From: Nonomuraea sp. NBC_00507
Lineage (GTDB): Bacteria; Actinomycetota; Actinomycetes; Streptosporangiales; Streptosporangiaceae
DNA length: 64,000 nt
Direction: 5' to 3'
Assembly: GCF_036013525.1 (NCBI RefSeq)
Contig: NZ_CP107853.1
Span: forward strand, 11,718,001-11,782,000
Each line of letters starts with the position of its first letter. The first letter of the stretch is position 1. A program made the translations under genes and the position numbers. The notes beneath the pieces were generated by a model. That model was not told the origin of the DNA. It searched no databases and saw nothing but the letters and a program-made list of their open reading frames with translations. This document shows, piece after piece, positions 7,768 to 18,100 of this stretch.

Positions 7768-9069
7768 ATGCAGTCCGACATCGACGCCCAGCTCAATAAT
7801 TTCTTCGAAGACGCCCCAGCCCGCGAGTTCGACGTGGTGCTTCGTGGTTACGACCGGCATCAGGTCCACGATCATCTCAAGACTCTCGACCAAGAGCTGC
7901 GCCAGGCCCGCGAGCAACTCACCAGCCTGCAGCGCGATCTGTCCGACTCCCAGCGTCAGCTGCAGGAGCAGGAGCGCCCGACCTACTCCGGCCTCGGCGC
8001 CCGCATCGAGCAGCTGCTCCGCCTGGCCGAGGAGCAGGCCACGGAGCTGGTGCAGGCCGCCAGGTCCGAGGCCAACGAGATCAAGGCCGCCGCCAAGGTC
8101 GAGGCCGCCGACCTGCGTGCCGCCGCCGAGGCCGAGGCTGCCGAGAAGCGCGCCCAGGCCACACGCGAGACCGACGAGATGCGCACCGCCGCCGACCGGG
8201 ACGCCGAGGAGATCCGCTCGACCGCCCGCCGGGAGGCGGACGAGCTGACCAACACCACCGAGCGCGAGGCCGCCAAGCTGCGGGCCACGGCCGACCACGA
8301 GGTGGCGGAGAAGCGGGCCGACGCCGAGCGGGAGATCGCCAAGCTCCGCACGACCACCGAGCGCGAGGTCGCCCAGCTGCGGGCCTCCACCAAGCGCGAG
8401 CGCGACGAGGTCCTGACCACCGCCAAGCGGCAGGCCGACGAGATGCGCGCGCAGGCTCAGCGGGTGCTGGAGGAGTCGGAGGCCAAGCGGGCGCAGGACG
8501 AGGCGGAGTTCGAGATCCAGCTCGCCGCCCGCCGGGAGGAGGCCGAGCGCCAGGAGGCCGAGCGCCACGCCACCGCCCAGGCCCACACACAGAAGCTGGT
8601 CGCCGAGGCCGAGCAGCGGGCCGCCACGGCCGAGTCGCGGGCCACGAAGGCCACCCAGCAGGCCGAGCAGACGCGCCGCGAGGCCGACCTGCACGCCAAG
8701 CAGCTCGTCGCCAACGCCCGCAAGAGCGCCGAGACCATCGTGGCCGACGCCAAGTCGAGCGCCGAGACGATCGTCACCGAGGCGAAGACCGAGGCCGACC
8801 GCACCCGCACGGCGATGCAGCGCCAGGTCGACGAGCTCACCCGCCAGCGCGACAGCATCACCAGCCACCTCGCCCAGCTGCGCCAGCTGCTCGGTGGCGC
8901 CGCCCTGCCGGGCATGGACCCCGAGCCCGCGGTCGCGGCGGCCCCGCCGAAGCCCGCGATCGCCGCGCCTGCGCCCGCGCCCGTGGTCGAGGCACCGGCC
9001 CCTGCGCCGGCGCCGGCTCCCAAGGTCGAGGCCAGGTCCGAGGATGACGCGGAGTGGTGGCAGGAGTAG
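7768..9069 (+). CDS. DivIVA-domain coiled-coil scaffold, FilP/Scy-like
   Basis: 433 residues from ATG 7768 (MQSDIDAQLNNFFEDAP). A short N-terminal DivIVA-like segment (EFDVVLRGYDRHQVHDHLKTLD) leads into about 330 residues of nearly uninterrupted coiled coil with EADE/AEKRA-type heptads. A Pro/Ala-rich linker and an acidic end EDDAEWWQE follow. In Streptomyces the same place beside mce holds filP and scy, which encode intermediate-filament-like proteins organising polar growth with DivIVA. Here only one gene is present, intermediate in size. A role in hyphal tip or cytoskeletal organisation is inferred from position and architecture. Relatives are often mislabelled cellulose-binding proteins. 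Confidence 0.82.
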   Translation: MQSDIDAQLNNFFEDAPAREFDVVLRGYDRHQVHDHLKTLDQELRQAREQLTSLQRDLSDSQRQLQEQERPTYSGLGARIEQLLRLAEEQATELVQAARSEANEIKAAAKVEAADLRAAAEAEAAEKRAQATRETDEMRTAADRDAEEIRSTARREADELTNTTEREAAKLRATADHEVAEKRADAEREIAKLRTTTEREVAQLRASTKRERDEVLTTAKRQADEMRAQAQRVLEESEAKRAQDEAEFEIQLAARREEAERQEAERHATAQAHTQKLVAEAEQRAATAESRATKATQQAEQTRREADLHAKQLVANARKSAETIVADAKSSAETIVTEAKTEADRTRTAMQRQVDELTRQRDSITSHLAQLRQLLGGAALPGMDPEPAVAAAPPKPAIAAPAPAPVVEAPAPAPAPAPKVEARSEDDAEWWQE

Positions 9070-9203
9070 TCATTCGCTTCACGGGGGCTGAGTGACGGCG
9101 GGAGAAGAGCCTGGCGATTCGATGGTCGCTAGGCTCTCTCTTTGTCTTTGATGTCGGGGTCCGTACCCGTCATGCTTTGTCGCCGACGTTCCGGGGAGTC
9201 CTG

Positions 9204-10394
9204 TTGTCCACAGAAGCCGAGTCCACGGCCGCTGCCGAGCGGGACGCGCCCGAGGCGGAGCGGGACGCGCCCGAGGCGGAGCGGGACGCGCCCGAGGCGG
9301 AGAGCGTCCCCAAGGAGACCTCGGAGGGTCAGGAGGACCTGACCGCGCAGCCGTACGGGATCCCCGGCAAGCCGCTGGCGCGCGGCCCGTTCCTGTTCGG
9401 GCTGGTCGGCGGGCTCGGGGTGCTGACGGCGATCGCGATCGGCCAGATGGTCGTCAACTCGCTGAGCACGATCATCCTCGTCGTGGTGGCGATGTTCCTG
9501 GCCGTCGGCCTCAACCCGGCCGTGGAGGCGCTGCAGCGCAAGGGCCTGGCCAGGCGGGGCGCGATCTCGATCGTGTTCGCCGGCGTCATCGTGGCGTTCG
9601 CGCTGTTCGGGCTGGCAGTGGTGCCGCCGGTGAGCCAGGAGCTGACGGAATTCGTCGCGGCGGTGCCCGGATACCTCAACGAGCTGCAGAACCATCCGAC
9701 GCTGCGGCAGCTCGACGCCGAGTACAAGATCATCTCGCAGCTCACGACGTTCGTCACGGGCACGCTGGGGCCGTCGCTGGCCAGCGGGATCATGGGCGCG
9801 GGGCTGGTGGTGCTGGACAGCGTGTTCACGACCGTGACGTTGCTGGTCCTCATGCTCTACTTCCTCGGCTCGCTGCACACGATCAAGGACTACCTGCTCA
9901 AGCTGGTGCCGTCCTCGCGCCGGGTACGCACCCGCGCGATCAGCGAGCAGATCCTCACCGGCATCGGCGGCTACGTCGCGGGCAACGTGCTGATCTCGGT
10001 CATCGCGGGCGTGCTCACGTGGATCTTCCTGTCCATCGCCGACGTCAAGTACGCGCTCGCGCTCGCCCTGGTCGTCGCGCTGACGGACCTGATCCCGCTG
10101 GTGGGGGCCACGATCGGCGCGGTGCTCGTGACCGCCGTGGCACTGCTGCAGTCGCTGCCCGCGGGCATCGCCTGTGCGATCTTCTTCGTGGTCTACCAGC
10201 AGGTCGAGAACTACCTCATCTACCCCAGGGTGATGAAACGCTCGGTGGACGTGACGCCGGCCGTGACGGTGATCGCCGCGTTGTTCGGCGGCGCACTGCT
10301 GGGAATCGTCGGCGCGTTGCTGGCCATCCCGGTGGCCGCGGCGATCGCGCTGATCATCCGCGAAGTCGTCATTCCACGCCAGTCACAGGCCTGA
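9204..10394 (+). CDS. AI-2E family (PerM/YdiK-type) membrane exporter
   Basis: 396-residue polytopic inner-membrane protein of the AI-2E exporter superfamily. About seven or eight helices are visible, from GLVGGLGVLTAIAIGQMVV to the C-terminal GALLGIVGALLAIPVAAAI. The family hallmark region DLIPLVGATIG and the paired motif VYQQVENYLIYPRVM are intact. TTG 9204 has GGGGAG 8 nt upstream and is preferred to the upstream TTG at 9177. The N-terminus is acidic and includes three copies of ERDAPEA. The substrate cannot be told from sequence; family members export diverse small molecules. Confidence 0.85.
   Translation: MSTEAESTAAAERDAPEAERDAPEAERDAPEAESVPKETSEGQEDLTAQPYGIPGKPLARGPFLFGLVGGLGVLTAIAIGQMVVNSLSTIILVVVAMFLAVGLNPAVEALQRKGLARRGAISIVFAGVIVAFALFGLAVVPPVSQELTEFVAAVPGYLNELQNHPTLRQLDAEYKIISQLTTFVTGTLGPSLASGIMGAGLVVLDSVFTTVTLLVLMLYFLGSLHTIKDYLLKLVPSSRRVRTRAISEQILTGIGGYVAGNVLISVIAGVLTWIFLSIADVKYALALALVVALTDLIPLVGATIGAVLVTAVALLQSLPAGIACAIFFVVYQQVENYLIYPRVMKRSVDVTPAVTVIAALFGGALLGIVGALLAIPVAAAIALIIREVVIPRQSQA
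9240..9302. repeat. Three 21-bp tandem repeats in the exporter N-terminus
   Basis: The unit GGGACGCGCCCGAGGCGGAGC is repeated three times in frame, encoding ERDAPEA units in the cytoplasmic N-terminal tail before the first membrane helix. A recent slippage expansion is likely. Confidence 0.8.
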
Positions 10395-10414
10395 GCGCGT
10401 CTCAGGCCCTGGGC

Positions 10415-11203
10415 TCACAGCCGTACGCCGCCCAGCTCCGTCCTGAGGAATTCGGTCACCGCCGCGTTGAACGCCTCCGGCTGCTCGACCGCGCTCAGAT
10501 GACCGGCCTTGGGGATGACTTCCAGGCGGCCGTTGCCGGGCACGGCCCGTGCCATCGCCTCGGCGTCGGCGGGCGGCGACAGCTCGTCCTCCTCACCCAC
10601 GAGGATCAGCAGGGGGACCTTGAGCGCGCCCAGCGTGTCGAACGAGTCGGGCCGCGCCGCCATGGCTCGCTGCGCCCAGGCGACGGCGCCCGGCGGCGCG
10701 GACTGCACCAGCCCTTTGACGCGCCCGAACACCATGGCGCGCCGCTCCTTGGTCGTGGGCCCGATGAGCGTCGGCAGCACGTCGCTGACCAGCACGTCGC
10801 TCCCGTCGGACAGCACGGCCTGCGCGATGCGCTCCCTGTTGTCCCTCGCCGGAGCCGGATCGGAGCTCGCCTTGGTGTCGGCCAGGATGGCGCCGAGCAA
10901 CCGGTCGGGGTGCCGCCGGCAGAACGCCATGGTCACGTAGCCGCCCATGGACAGCCCGCCGACCACCGCCCTGTCGATGCCCTCCTCGTCCAGCAGCCTG
11001 GCGACGTCGTCGGCCATGAGGTCGAGCGACGGCTCGTCCTCACCCAGCCGCGACCCGCCGAAACCGCGCAGGTCGGGGGTGATGACCCGGCAGACCGTGG
11101 CCAGCCCTTCCCGCTGGGCCAGCCACATCGCCGACGACAGCGGGAACGCGTGAAGCAGCACAACCGGGAGTCCGGTCCCGGCCGATCTCGTGTAGAGCTG
11201 CAC
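10415..11203 (-). CDS. Alpha/beta hydrolase
   Basis: 262-residue cytoplasmic alpha/beta-hydrolase. The oxyanion region (LLHAFPLSSAMW), the nucleophile elbow GLSMGG with Ser85, the acid residue in LVGEEDELSPP and the catalytic His in PKAGHLSAVEQPEAF form a complete triad. The domain between the elbow and the acid is a helical lid. Sequence style resembles 3-oxoadipate enol-lactonase and related esterases, but the substrate is not determined. It is convergent with the AI-2E exporter (20 nt apart) and separated by 92 nt from the SDR gene upstream. Confidence 0.85.
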   Translation of the reverse strand: MQLYTRSAGTGLPVVLLHAFPLSSAMWLAQREGLATVCRVITPDLRGFGGSRLGEDEPSLDLMADDVARLLDEEGIDRAVVGGLSMGGYVTMAFCRRHPDRLLGAILADTKASSDPAPARDNRERIAQAVLSDGSDVLVSDVLPTLIGPTTKERRAMVFGRVKGLVQSAPPGAVAWAQRAMAARPDSFDTLGALKVPLLILVGEEDELSPPADAEAMARAVPGNGRLEVIPKAGHLSAVEQPEAFNAAVTEFLRTELGGVRL

Positions 11204-11295
11204 GGATCACACGGTAGCCGGGTTCGCGGCCGCGAGCACTCAATGTCATATGCCGATATACCCCCATAACGCGGACCGCTTTAGCGAGGGGGCGG

Positions 11296-12054
11296 TCAGA
11301 TGGCGGTGGCGCCGCCGTCGATGAACAGGACCTGGCCCGTCATGTACGCCGACGCCGCACTGGCCAGGAAGACCGCCGGCTGGGCCATCTCCTCCACGGA
11401 CCCCCAGCGCCGCATCGGCACGGAGCCGACCGTGGCCGCACTGGCCGCCTCGTCCTCCCAGAGATTGCGGTTGAGCTCCGTGGCCGTCCAGCCGGGGCAC
11501 AGGGCGTTCACCCGTACGCCGGCTTGCGCCCATTCCACGGCGAGCGTCTTGGTGAGCGCCACCAGCCCCGCTTTGGCGGCGGCGTAGGGGGCGAGGAAGG
11601 GCGCGCCGAGCGCGGCCACCGACGCCACGTTGATGACCGACGCGCCGCCCCGCTCCAGCAGGTGCGGTGCGGCCGCGTGGCAGACGACCATGGCGGAGTC
11701 CAGGTTGAGCCGCATGAGCTTGTCCCAGCCGGACAACCGCAGGTCCTTGAACTCGACCATGAAGTTCGAGCCGCCGGCGTTGTTGACCAGGATGTCGAGG
11801 CGGCCGAGCGCGTCGACGGCAGCCGCCACGGCGCCGGTGGCGGCGTCGCGGTCGGTGAGGTCGGCGGGGATGACGACGGCCCGCCGGCCCAGCGCCTCGA
11901 TCTCCTTGCCGACCTCGGCGAGGCTCTCGGCGGACCGGGACACGAGCGCGACGTCGGCTCCTGCCTCGGCGTAGGCGAGTGCGATGGCCCGCCCGATCCC
12001 CTTCGACGCCCCGGTGACCAGGGCCTGCTTCCCACTCAGATCGAACGCGCCCAC
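11296..12054 (-). CDS. Short-chain dehydrogenase/reductase
   Basis: 252 residues from GTG 12054 (VGAFDLSGKQALVTG), with GAGGAG upstream. Classical SDR features: cofactor motif TGASKGIG near the N-terminus, NNAGG, the catalytic Ser in VINVASVAAL, and the YxxxK pair in APYAAAKAG. The C-terminus GQVLFIDGGATAI is typical of FabG-like or glucose/gluconate dehydrogenase-like SDRs. The preference for NAD or NADP and the substrate are unclear; Ser-Arg-Ser after beta-2 (SRSAES) suggests NADP. It lies about 100 nt downstream of the RHS gene and is not obviously an immunity gene. Confidence 0.85.
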   Translation of the reverse strand: MGAFDLSGKQALVTGASKGIGRAIALAYAEAGADVALVSRSAESLAEVGKEIEALGRRAVVIPADLTDRDAATGAVAAAVDALGRLDILVNNAGGSNFMVEFKDLRLSGWDKLMRLNLDSAMVVCHAAAPHLLERGGASVINVASVAALGAPFLAPYAAAKAGLVALTKTLAVEWAQAGVRVNALCPGWTATELNRNLWEDEAASAATVGSVPMRRWGSVEEMAQPAVFLASAASAYMTGQVLFIDGGATAI

Positions 12055-12155
12055 GCCGCCGCCTCTCCTCAGTATCCCGGCCAGAACCGAACAAAATTCT
12101 AACCCGATGAGGCGGTGCCGGTGCGAGGGCCCCACGCCCCCGCACCGGCACGTGC

Positions 12156-15100
12156 TCAGAAGAAGAACCCGAAGAAGTCGTCCAGGCCGCTCTTGTCGAA
12201 CCAGCGGGTGACGCCGGCACCCGTCTCGGCGATCGTGCCCGTCCGCGTGCTCTCCGGTTCGATCTTCTCCGGACGGAAGATCTGCTTCTCACCCTGGCCG
12301 GAGCCACCGGGCCGCAGCCGCGGCGGCGGACCGTCCGGGTACATCCGGCCGTCCCGGTAGACCGTGTAGGACTGGGTCGGCTGAATGGTGCCGTCGTTGC
12401 GGTAGACCTGCCCAGGGCGTGGCTGCATCGGCTGCCTGCTGTCCCTGGGCGGGGTCTGCCGCTGGGTGGCCCGGTGGCTCGTCGGCCGCTGCGCCGGACG
12501 CTGCCGCGCCCGCTGGATCCCGCTGGGGATCCGGCCGGCCCGCCTGTTGCGCGCCCTGGCCGCCTGGGCGGCCCGCCTGGCCGCCCGTGCGTCGGCGGCC
12601 TTCCTTCTCGCCTCTCTTCTCGCCGCCGCCGCGGCCCGCCGCTGAGCTCTGGCCGTGGCCGCCTTCCTGGCCCTTTCCGCCGCCTTTCTCCTGGCCTCCG
12701 CTTGGAGGCGCCTTCTGGCCGCCGCGGCGGCACGCTTACGCGCCGCTTCCGCGGCCCGCTTCCTGGCCGCCTCCGCCGCCCGCCTCCTGGCCTCGGCGGC
12801 AGCGCGCCGCCGGGCCGCCGCGATCGCGGCCCGCCTGGCCGCCGCCCGGGCCGCCGCGATGGCCGCCCGCCTGGCGGCGGCCATCGCCAGCCTCCTGGCG
12901 ATGATCTGGGCCGCGATCCTCGCCGCGATGGCGGCGGCGAACCAGAACAGCTGCCCGTCGGGGTCGGTCATGGTGACGGGGCTGTTGTTGGCGTAGGCGT
13001 AGGCGTTGAGCTGCTGTGGCTCCGACTCCTCGATCACGGGGTCGACCGACAGGAACCGGCCGTGCTTGGGGTCGTACTCGCGGGCGCCGAGGTGGACGAG
13101 CCCGGTCGTCGGGTCCTGCGTGCCTCCGACGAACGCGCGCTGCCCGGGCCAGAACGCCGGTGGCGAACCCCGGTTCTCACCGAAGGGGGTCAGCCTGCGT
13201 ACGGCCAGCTCGCCGGTCCCGGCGTTCACCGCCGCCTGGGCCGTGCCCTGGTGGTCGCCGGCCAGGAAGTACACCTGGTTGTCCGGCGTGCGTACCGCGA
13301 TGGCCTGGTCGTTGATGGTGTAGTAGCGGGTCTGCTCGACGGCGTCCTTGGCGACGTCGAAGCGCAGCTCCATGTCGTCGATGTAGAGCGTGGCATCGGC
13401 CGGCGTCTTGCGGATCAACCGGTCGCCGTCCGCGCTGTAGACGAACGACGTCGTCTTGCCCGCCTCCGTCACCGACTCCAGGTTGCCCTCGGCGTCCCAG
13501 ACCAGGCTCTGGTCCGAGGTGCCGATCTTGCGCCTGGTGGTGTTGCCTGCCGCGTCGTACGCGAACAGGTCCTGCCCGACGCTCTGCAGCGCGTGCGGCT
13601 GCTTGGCGCCCGGCGCGGGGTAGGTGTAGTCGCGGACGGTCTGGCCCGCGCCGCCCCAGGCGTGCCTGGTCTCCTTGATCCGGTTGCCGGTGGAGTCGTA
13701 GGCGTAGCCGACCGCGTATGGGGCCACGCCGCCGATCTTGTCCGACTGCGGGCTGCCGCTCGCGCAGTCGTCGGTGGCCGTCCAGGCCGAGGTCAGGCGG
13801 CGCAGGTGGTCGTAGGTGAAGCACTGCGTGTCCTGGCCGCTCGCCCTGTCAGCGATCTTGGTGATGTTGCCGACGGCGTCGTAGGTGTAGGCAAGGTCGA
13901 GGTCGGTCGCGGCGGCGGCCTCCCGGTCCAGCCGCATGCTGGTCAGCCGGCGGGTGGTCTCGTCGTGGGTGTAGGTGAGCCAGGTCTTCCTGCCGCCGGT
14001 GCCCAGCTCGTACTGCAGGGTCTCGCCGAGCTTGGAGTAGCGGGTCGCGGTCACGTACGACGACAGGCCGGTGACCTTGGTCGGCTGGCTCTGCTCGTCG
14101 TAGGTGTAGACGACCGACTCCTCGGCCAGGCCGCCACCCGCCGGGAAGCTGACCGACTGGACCTGGTCGTCGAGCGTGTAACGGGTGTTGAGGATGTACG
14201 AGCCGGCCAGCTTGCCCTCCCGCTCGGGGATGGTGACCGTCTGGCGCAGCGTGCGGTAGTGCGAGTCGATGGCGTTGATCTCGGCCTTGTACGCCTGCCC
14301 GCCCACATAGCGGATGCTGGCGTTCATGTGGCCCTTGGCCAGCCCGTCGTACTTCCACTCGGCCAGCAGCGGGCCGGTCGCGGAGCCGTCACGCAGTTCC
14401 TTCTTGCGGCCCAGCTCGTCGTAGACGTACCACAGGGTCCTGCCGCGCGCGTCGGTGGTGCTGACCAGCTCGTCCGCGTCGTTGTAGGTCATGGTGGTGA
14501 CGCCCTTGTCGGGGTCCTCCGCCTTGATCTGCCGGCCGCGCAGGTCGTAGTGGTGGCGCCACACGTTGCCGGCGTGGTCGGTCACCGTGGACAGCCGTCC
14601 GGCGTGGTCGTAGGTGTACTTGGTGGACTCGTACTCGCCGGTCGGGGTGGCGCCCTTGTACTGGCGCAGCTCGATGAGCCGGTCCTCGGCGTCCCCGATG
14701 CGGGTGGTGGCGGTGCCGCCGGGCGGCGGCGTCACGTGGATCCGGTCGCCTTCCTGCACCGTGCTGACCCGGTACTTCTCCACGCCCTTCGCCTTGAGGA
14801 TCTGAGCGTTGACGTCCCCGGTGCCGTCGAAGGCCGACACGACTTGGGTGGGCACGTCGGCGTCGGCGACCGCGAGCAGGTCGGTGGAGGGGGCGCCGGT
14901 CGCGAAGTAGCCGGTGTTGGCCTTGCTCTGCTGGCCATGCGAGTTGTGGAAGGTGTCGGTGATCGTGCGCCCGTCGCGCAGCGCCGGGTCCTGCGTCTGG
15001 TCGTCCCTGGGCGCGGGCTCCTGGGTCTGGCGCTCGCGCATCAGGCCGTCGTACAGCTCGTGGCTGGCGGAGTAGGTGCCGTCGGCGTTCAGCGTCTTGG

Positions 15101-18100
15101 TGGTGACGACGCTGGGGCCGTCGGTGCGGATCACGTAGGAATACTCGGTGCTGGGCGACTGGTTGGCGGCCTTGCTGCGGTCCGGCTGCCAGACCTTGGT
15201 CAGGCGGCCGAGCGCGTCGTACTCCAGGTCGATGCGGCGGTTGTTCGCGTCGACCTCGGCGACCGGCTCGCCCCAGGCCGGATTGACCAGGGTGCGCTCG
15301 AGGTGGCCGAGCTGGTTGGTCTGCGTGATCTCGGTCGGCGGCGCCCCCGCGGCGGGGGTGTAGGTGGTGGTGGACTTGGTGCCGACCGCGTCGGTCTCGC
15401 TGGTCTCGCGGCCGTAGGCGTCATACGTGTGGGTGCTGTCGATGATCGTCGCGCCGTCCCCGGAGACGAGCTGCTGGACCGAGGTCACGTCACCCTTGCT
15501 CGGGGCCTGGCCGAACGCCTGGCCGTCGTACCCGACCTTCTCGTCGGAGATCACCTCACCGGCGGCCAGCGTGGACACGGCGGTGCCGCAGCTCGCTGAC
15601 ACTTTCTGGATGCGGCTGGTGTAGTCGAGCATCCAGCTGGCGTCGTTGCGTGCGTAGGTGTAGCGGACGCACTGGTCGTCGTCGGCTGTGGCCAGGTCGC
15701 CCTTCTCCTCGACCTGGGTGAGCAGGCCCTTGGCGTCGTACGCGCGCTCCTCGCCGGTACGCCGCCACGTGCCGCCGGCCATCGCGGTCCGGGTCACCAT
15801 GGACTTCGGCTCGACCAGGTGCGCGACCTTGGTCACGCCCCCTTGCGTGGACTCGGCGGTCTTCAGCGACCACGGCTGCTCGACGGTCGCGGTCAGGATG
15901 GCGCCGCCGTCCCCGTCGTAGGTGATCTCTTCGCGCTCGAGCCCGGAGTACTGGTCGAGGTCGTCCACCGTGCCGCCCTCGGAGTCGGCCACCTGCGCGG
16001 TGCGCTTGGAGCCGTCGGCCTGCTTGTCGCCGTGCATGCCGCGGAAGTAGCGGAACTCGGTGAGCGTGCGCTTGGTGTCCTGCCCGTCGCCCTCGCGGAC
16101 CCGCACCCGGCCGAAGCCCCGGAAGTCCGACCACGTGCGATGCTCGGGCTTGACGAGGATGTTGTCGGCGTAGTGCCAGGCGGCGCCGTCCAGGTACTCG
16201 TAGCTGGTGACCACGCCCGGCGAGCCCGCGACGCGGTCCACCTCGATGGTCTGCGCGACCACGTACTTGTGGAACCAGTCGGTGACCTCCGGCTCGGCCG
16301 GCGGCGACCAGCGCTGCGGGAAGCACAGCCGGTTGTTCTTGTCGGCCGTCGGCACGTCGCCCGGCTTGCAGTCGGCGGGGGCGTAGTTCACGCGCAGCTC
16401 GCCGCCGGACTCGTTGTTGACGGCCTGGACGCGCCACTTGACCAGCGGAGCGCGACCCTCGTTGGCGTCCACCCGGTTGGGCAGCTGGACGCCGGCGAAC
16501 GTGACCTTGGGCAGCGTGATCGTGCCGCCCACGTGGCCGGTCTGCTGGACCGAGGCCAGCCACAGCGAGGGGCTGAGGCCGTCGCCCGTCGCGGGGAACT
16601 GGTGGGTCAGTGTCCAGGAGTCCACCGGGTTGTACACGCCGGAGCCGTTGTTGATCTGCGTGGTGACCTTGGTCAGCCGCTTGCGCGTGAAGAACGTCGG
16701 CGCCAGCCGGTCGGTGCACGTCACGCCGGCGTTGCAGATCTGGTCGAACGGCACGTCCGGCCAGTGGCTCGCGGTCTCCTTCTTGAGCTGGTCGGGGGCG
16801 CAGGTGATGGTGCCGCTGGGCAGGCAGCGCTCGGCCACCTCGAACACCACTCGGGCCGCCGGGGCCTTGGTGAACAGCTCGTTCTGCAGGTAGCCGTAGT
16901 CGATGCGGGTCAGGTAGGCGCCGCGTACGTACGAGGTGCCCAGCTCGGGCTTCATGTTGCGGCCGTAGTAGTTGGTCTCGCGCTCGTACCAGTAGGTAGT
17001 GGCGTTGCCGTGGGTGTCGACGGAGTAGTCGAGGTTCCACCGGTAGGCCTGCTGGCACCAGGCGTTGGCCGGGGTGCTGTTGTAGCAGGGCTCGCCGCTG
17101 TTGTTGCCGAACACCGGCGCCGTCTGGACCGACTTGGTCTCCGGCTTGCCGCTCGCCCAGCCGGGCAGGCGGTTCAGGCCGAAGGTGTACTGGGTGCCGT
17201 CGGCGGTGGTGACGCGCCAGTACTCGCCGTTGTTGTCGCCGTTGGCGGCGCCGGTGAGGTATTCGATCCTGGTGCCGTCGTCGCGTTTCGGACGCCACTG
17301 CTTGGTCGTGGCGTCCTTGATCAGCTCGATGGCCGAGTTGCCGAGCGACAGGGTGGCGTTGTCCTGGTCCCAGCACAGGTCGCCGGTCTTCTTTCCGTCG
17401 ATCATGCAGGACTTGTAGCGGCGCTCGATGTAGCCGCTGGGGTTGAGCTCGAAGCCTTCACCGGCCCAGGACGCCTGGTTGTTGGTGGAGACGGTGCGGC
17501 CGTCCACGCTCTGGGAGGAGTAGCCGAGGGAGATCTCCGGCTCGTCACCGCCCAGCGCAGGTGGCGTACGCAGGTCGTAGCCCCAGGTGAAGTCGCCGGT
17601 CTGGGTGCCGACGCTCCAGTCGGCGGAGGGGGCCAGCGAGGTGGCCGAGTGGTCGCCGGAGGGGCCGGAGGCGGCGGCCGTCAGGGCGTAGACGGTGCCG
17701 GTCTCGACCTCGGCGGTCAGCGTGCCGTTCTTGGGGTTGTTCTCGCTCTTCACCGGCTCCGGCTGCGGGCAGTCCACGGTGGCGGTGGCGGCCTTGAGCC
17801 CGCACTCCGCCAGCTTGACCATCCGGAGGCGGGCGCCGTAGTCGCCGCCGTAGGCGTAGCGGAAGCCGGAGTAATCGATCTCCAGGCGGGTCGTCGCCGC
17901 CGCCTTGGCCGCCGCGACGCCCTGGCCAGGCGACACGCGCATCGCCAGGCCGAGCCGGTCGGTGTCGAGCAGCTCCACGCTCACCGGGTCGGCCGCGGCC
18001 TCGCCCTTCTGCGGGGCCAGCCGGACGGGGAAGCCGTCCGCCAGAGTGGTGGCGGAGGCGCCGCCCAGCTCCGCCTTCCGCTGCTTGGGCCAGGTGATGC

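Noticed and set aside
11296..12054. SDR gene as an immunity protein for the RHS protein
   Set aside because: It has a full SDR cofactor and catalytic motif set, its own ribosome-binding site and a 100-nt gap; there is no reason to link it to toxin protection.
12474..15599. 1041-codon plus-strand open frame across the RHS gene
   Set aside because: It is antisense to the RHS/YD-repeat gene; its Gly/Val/Arg/Leu-rich composition is the shadow of GC-rich codons and shows no domain.
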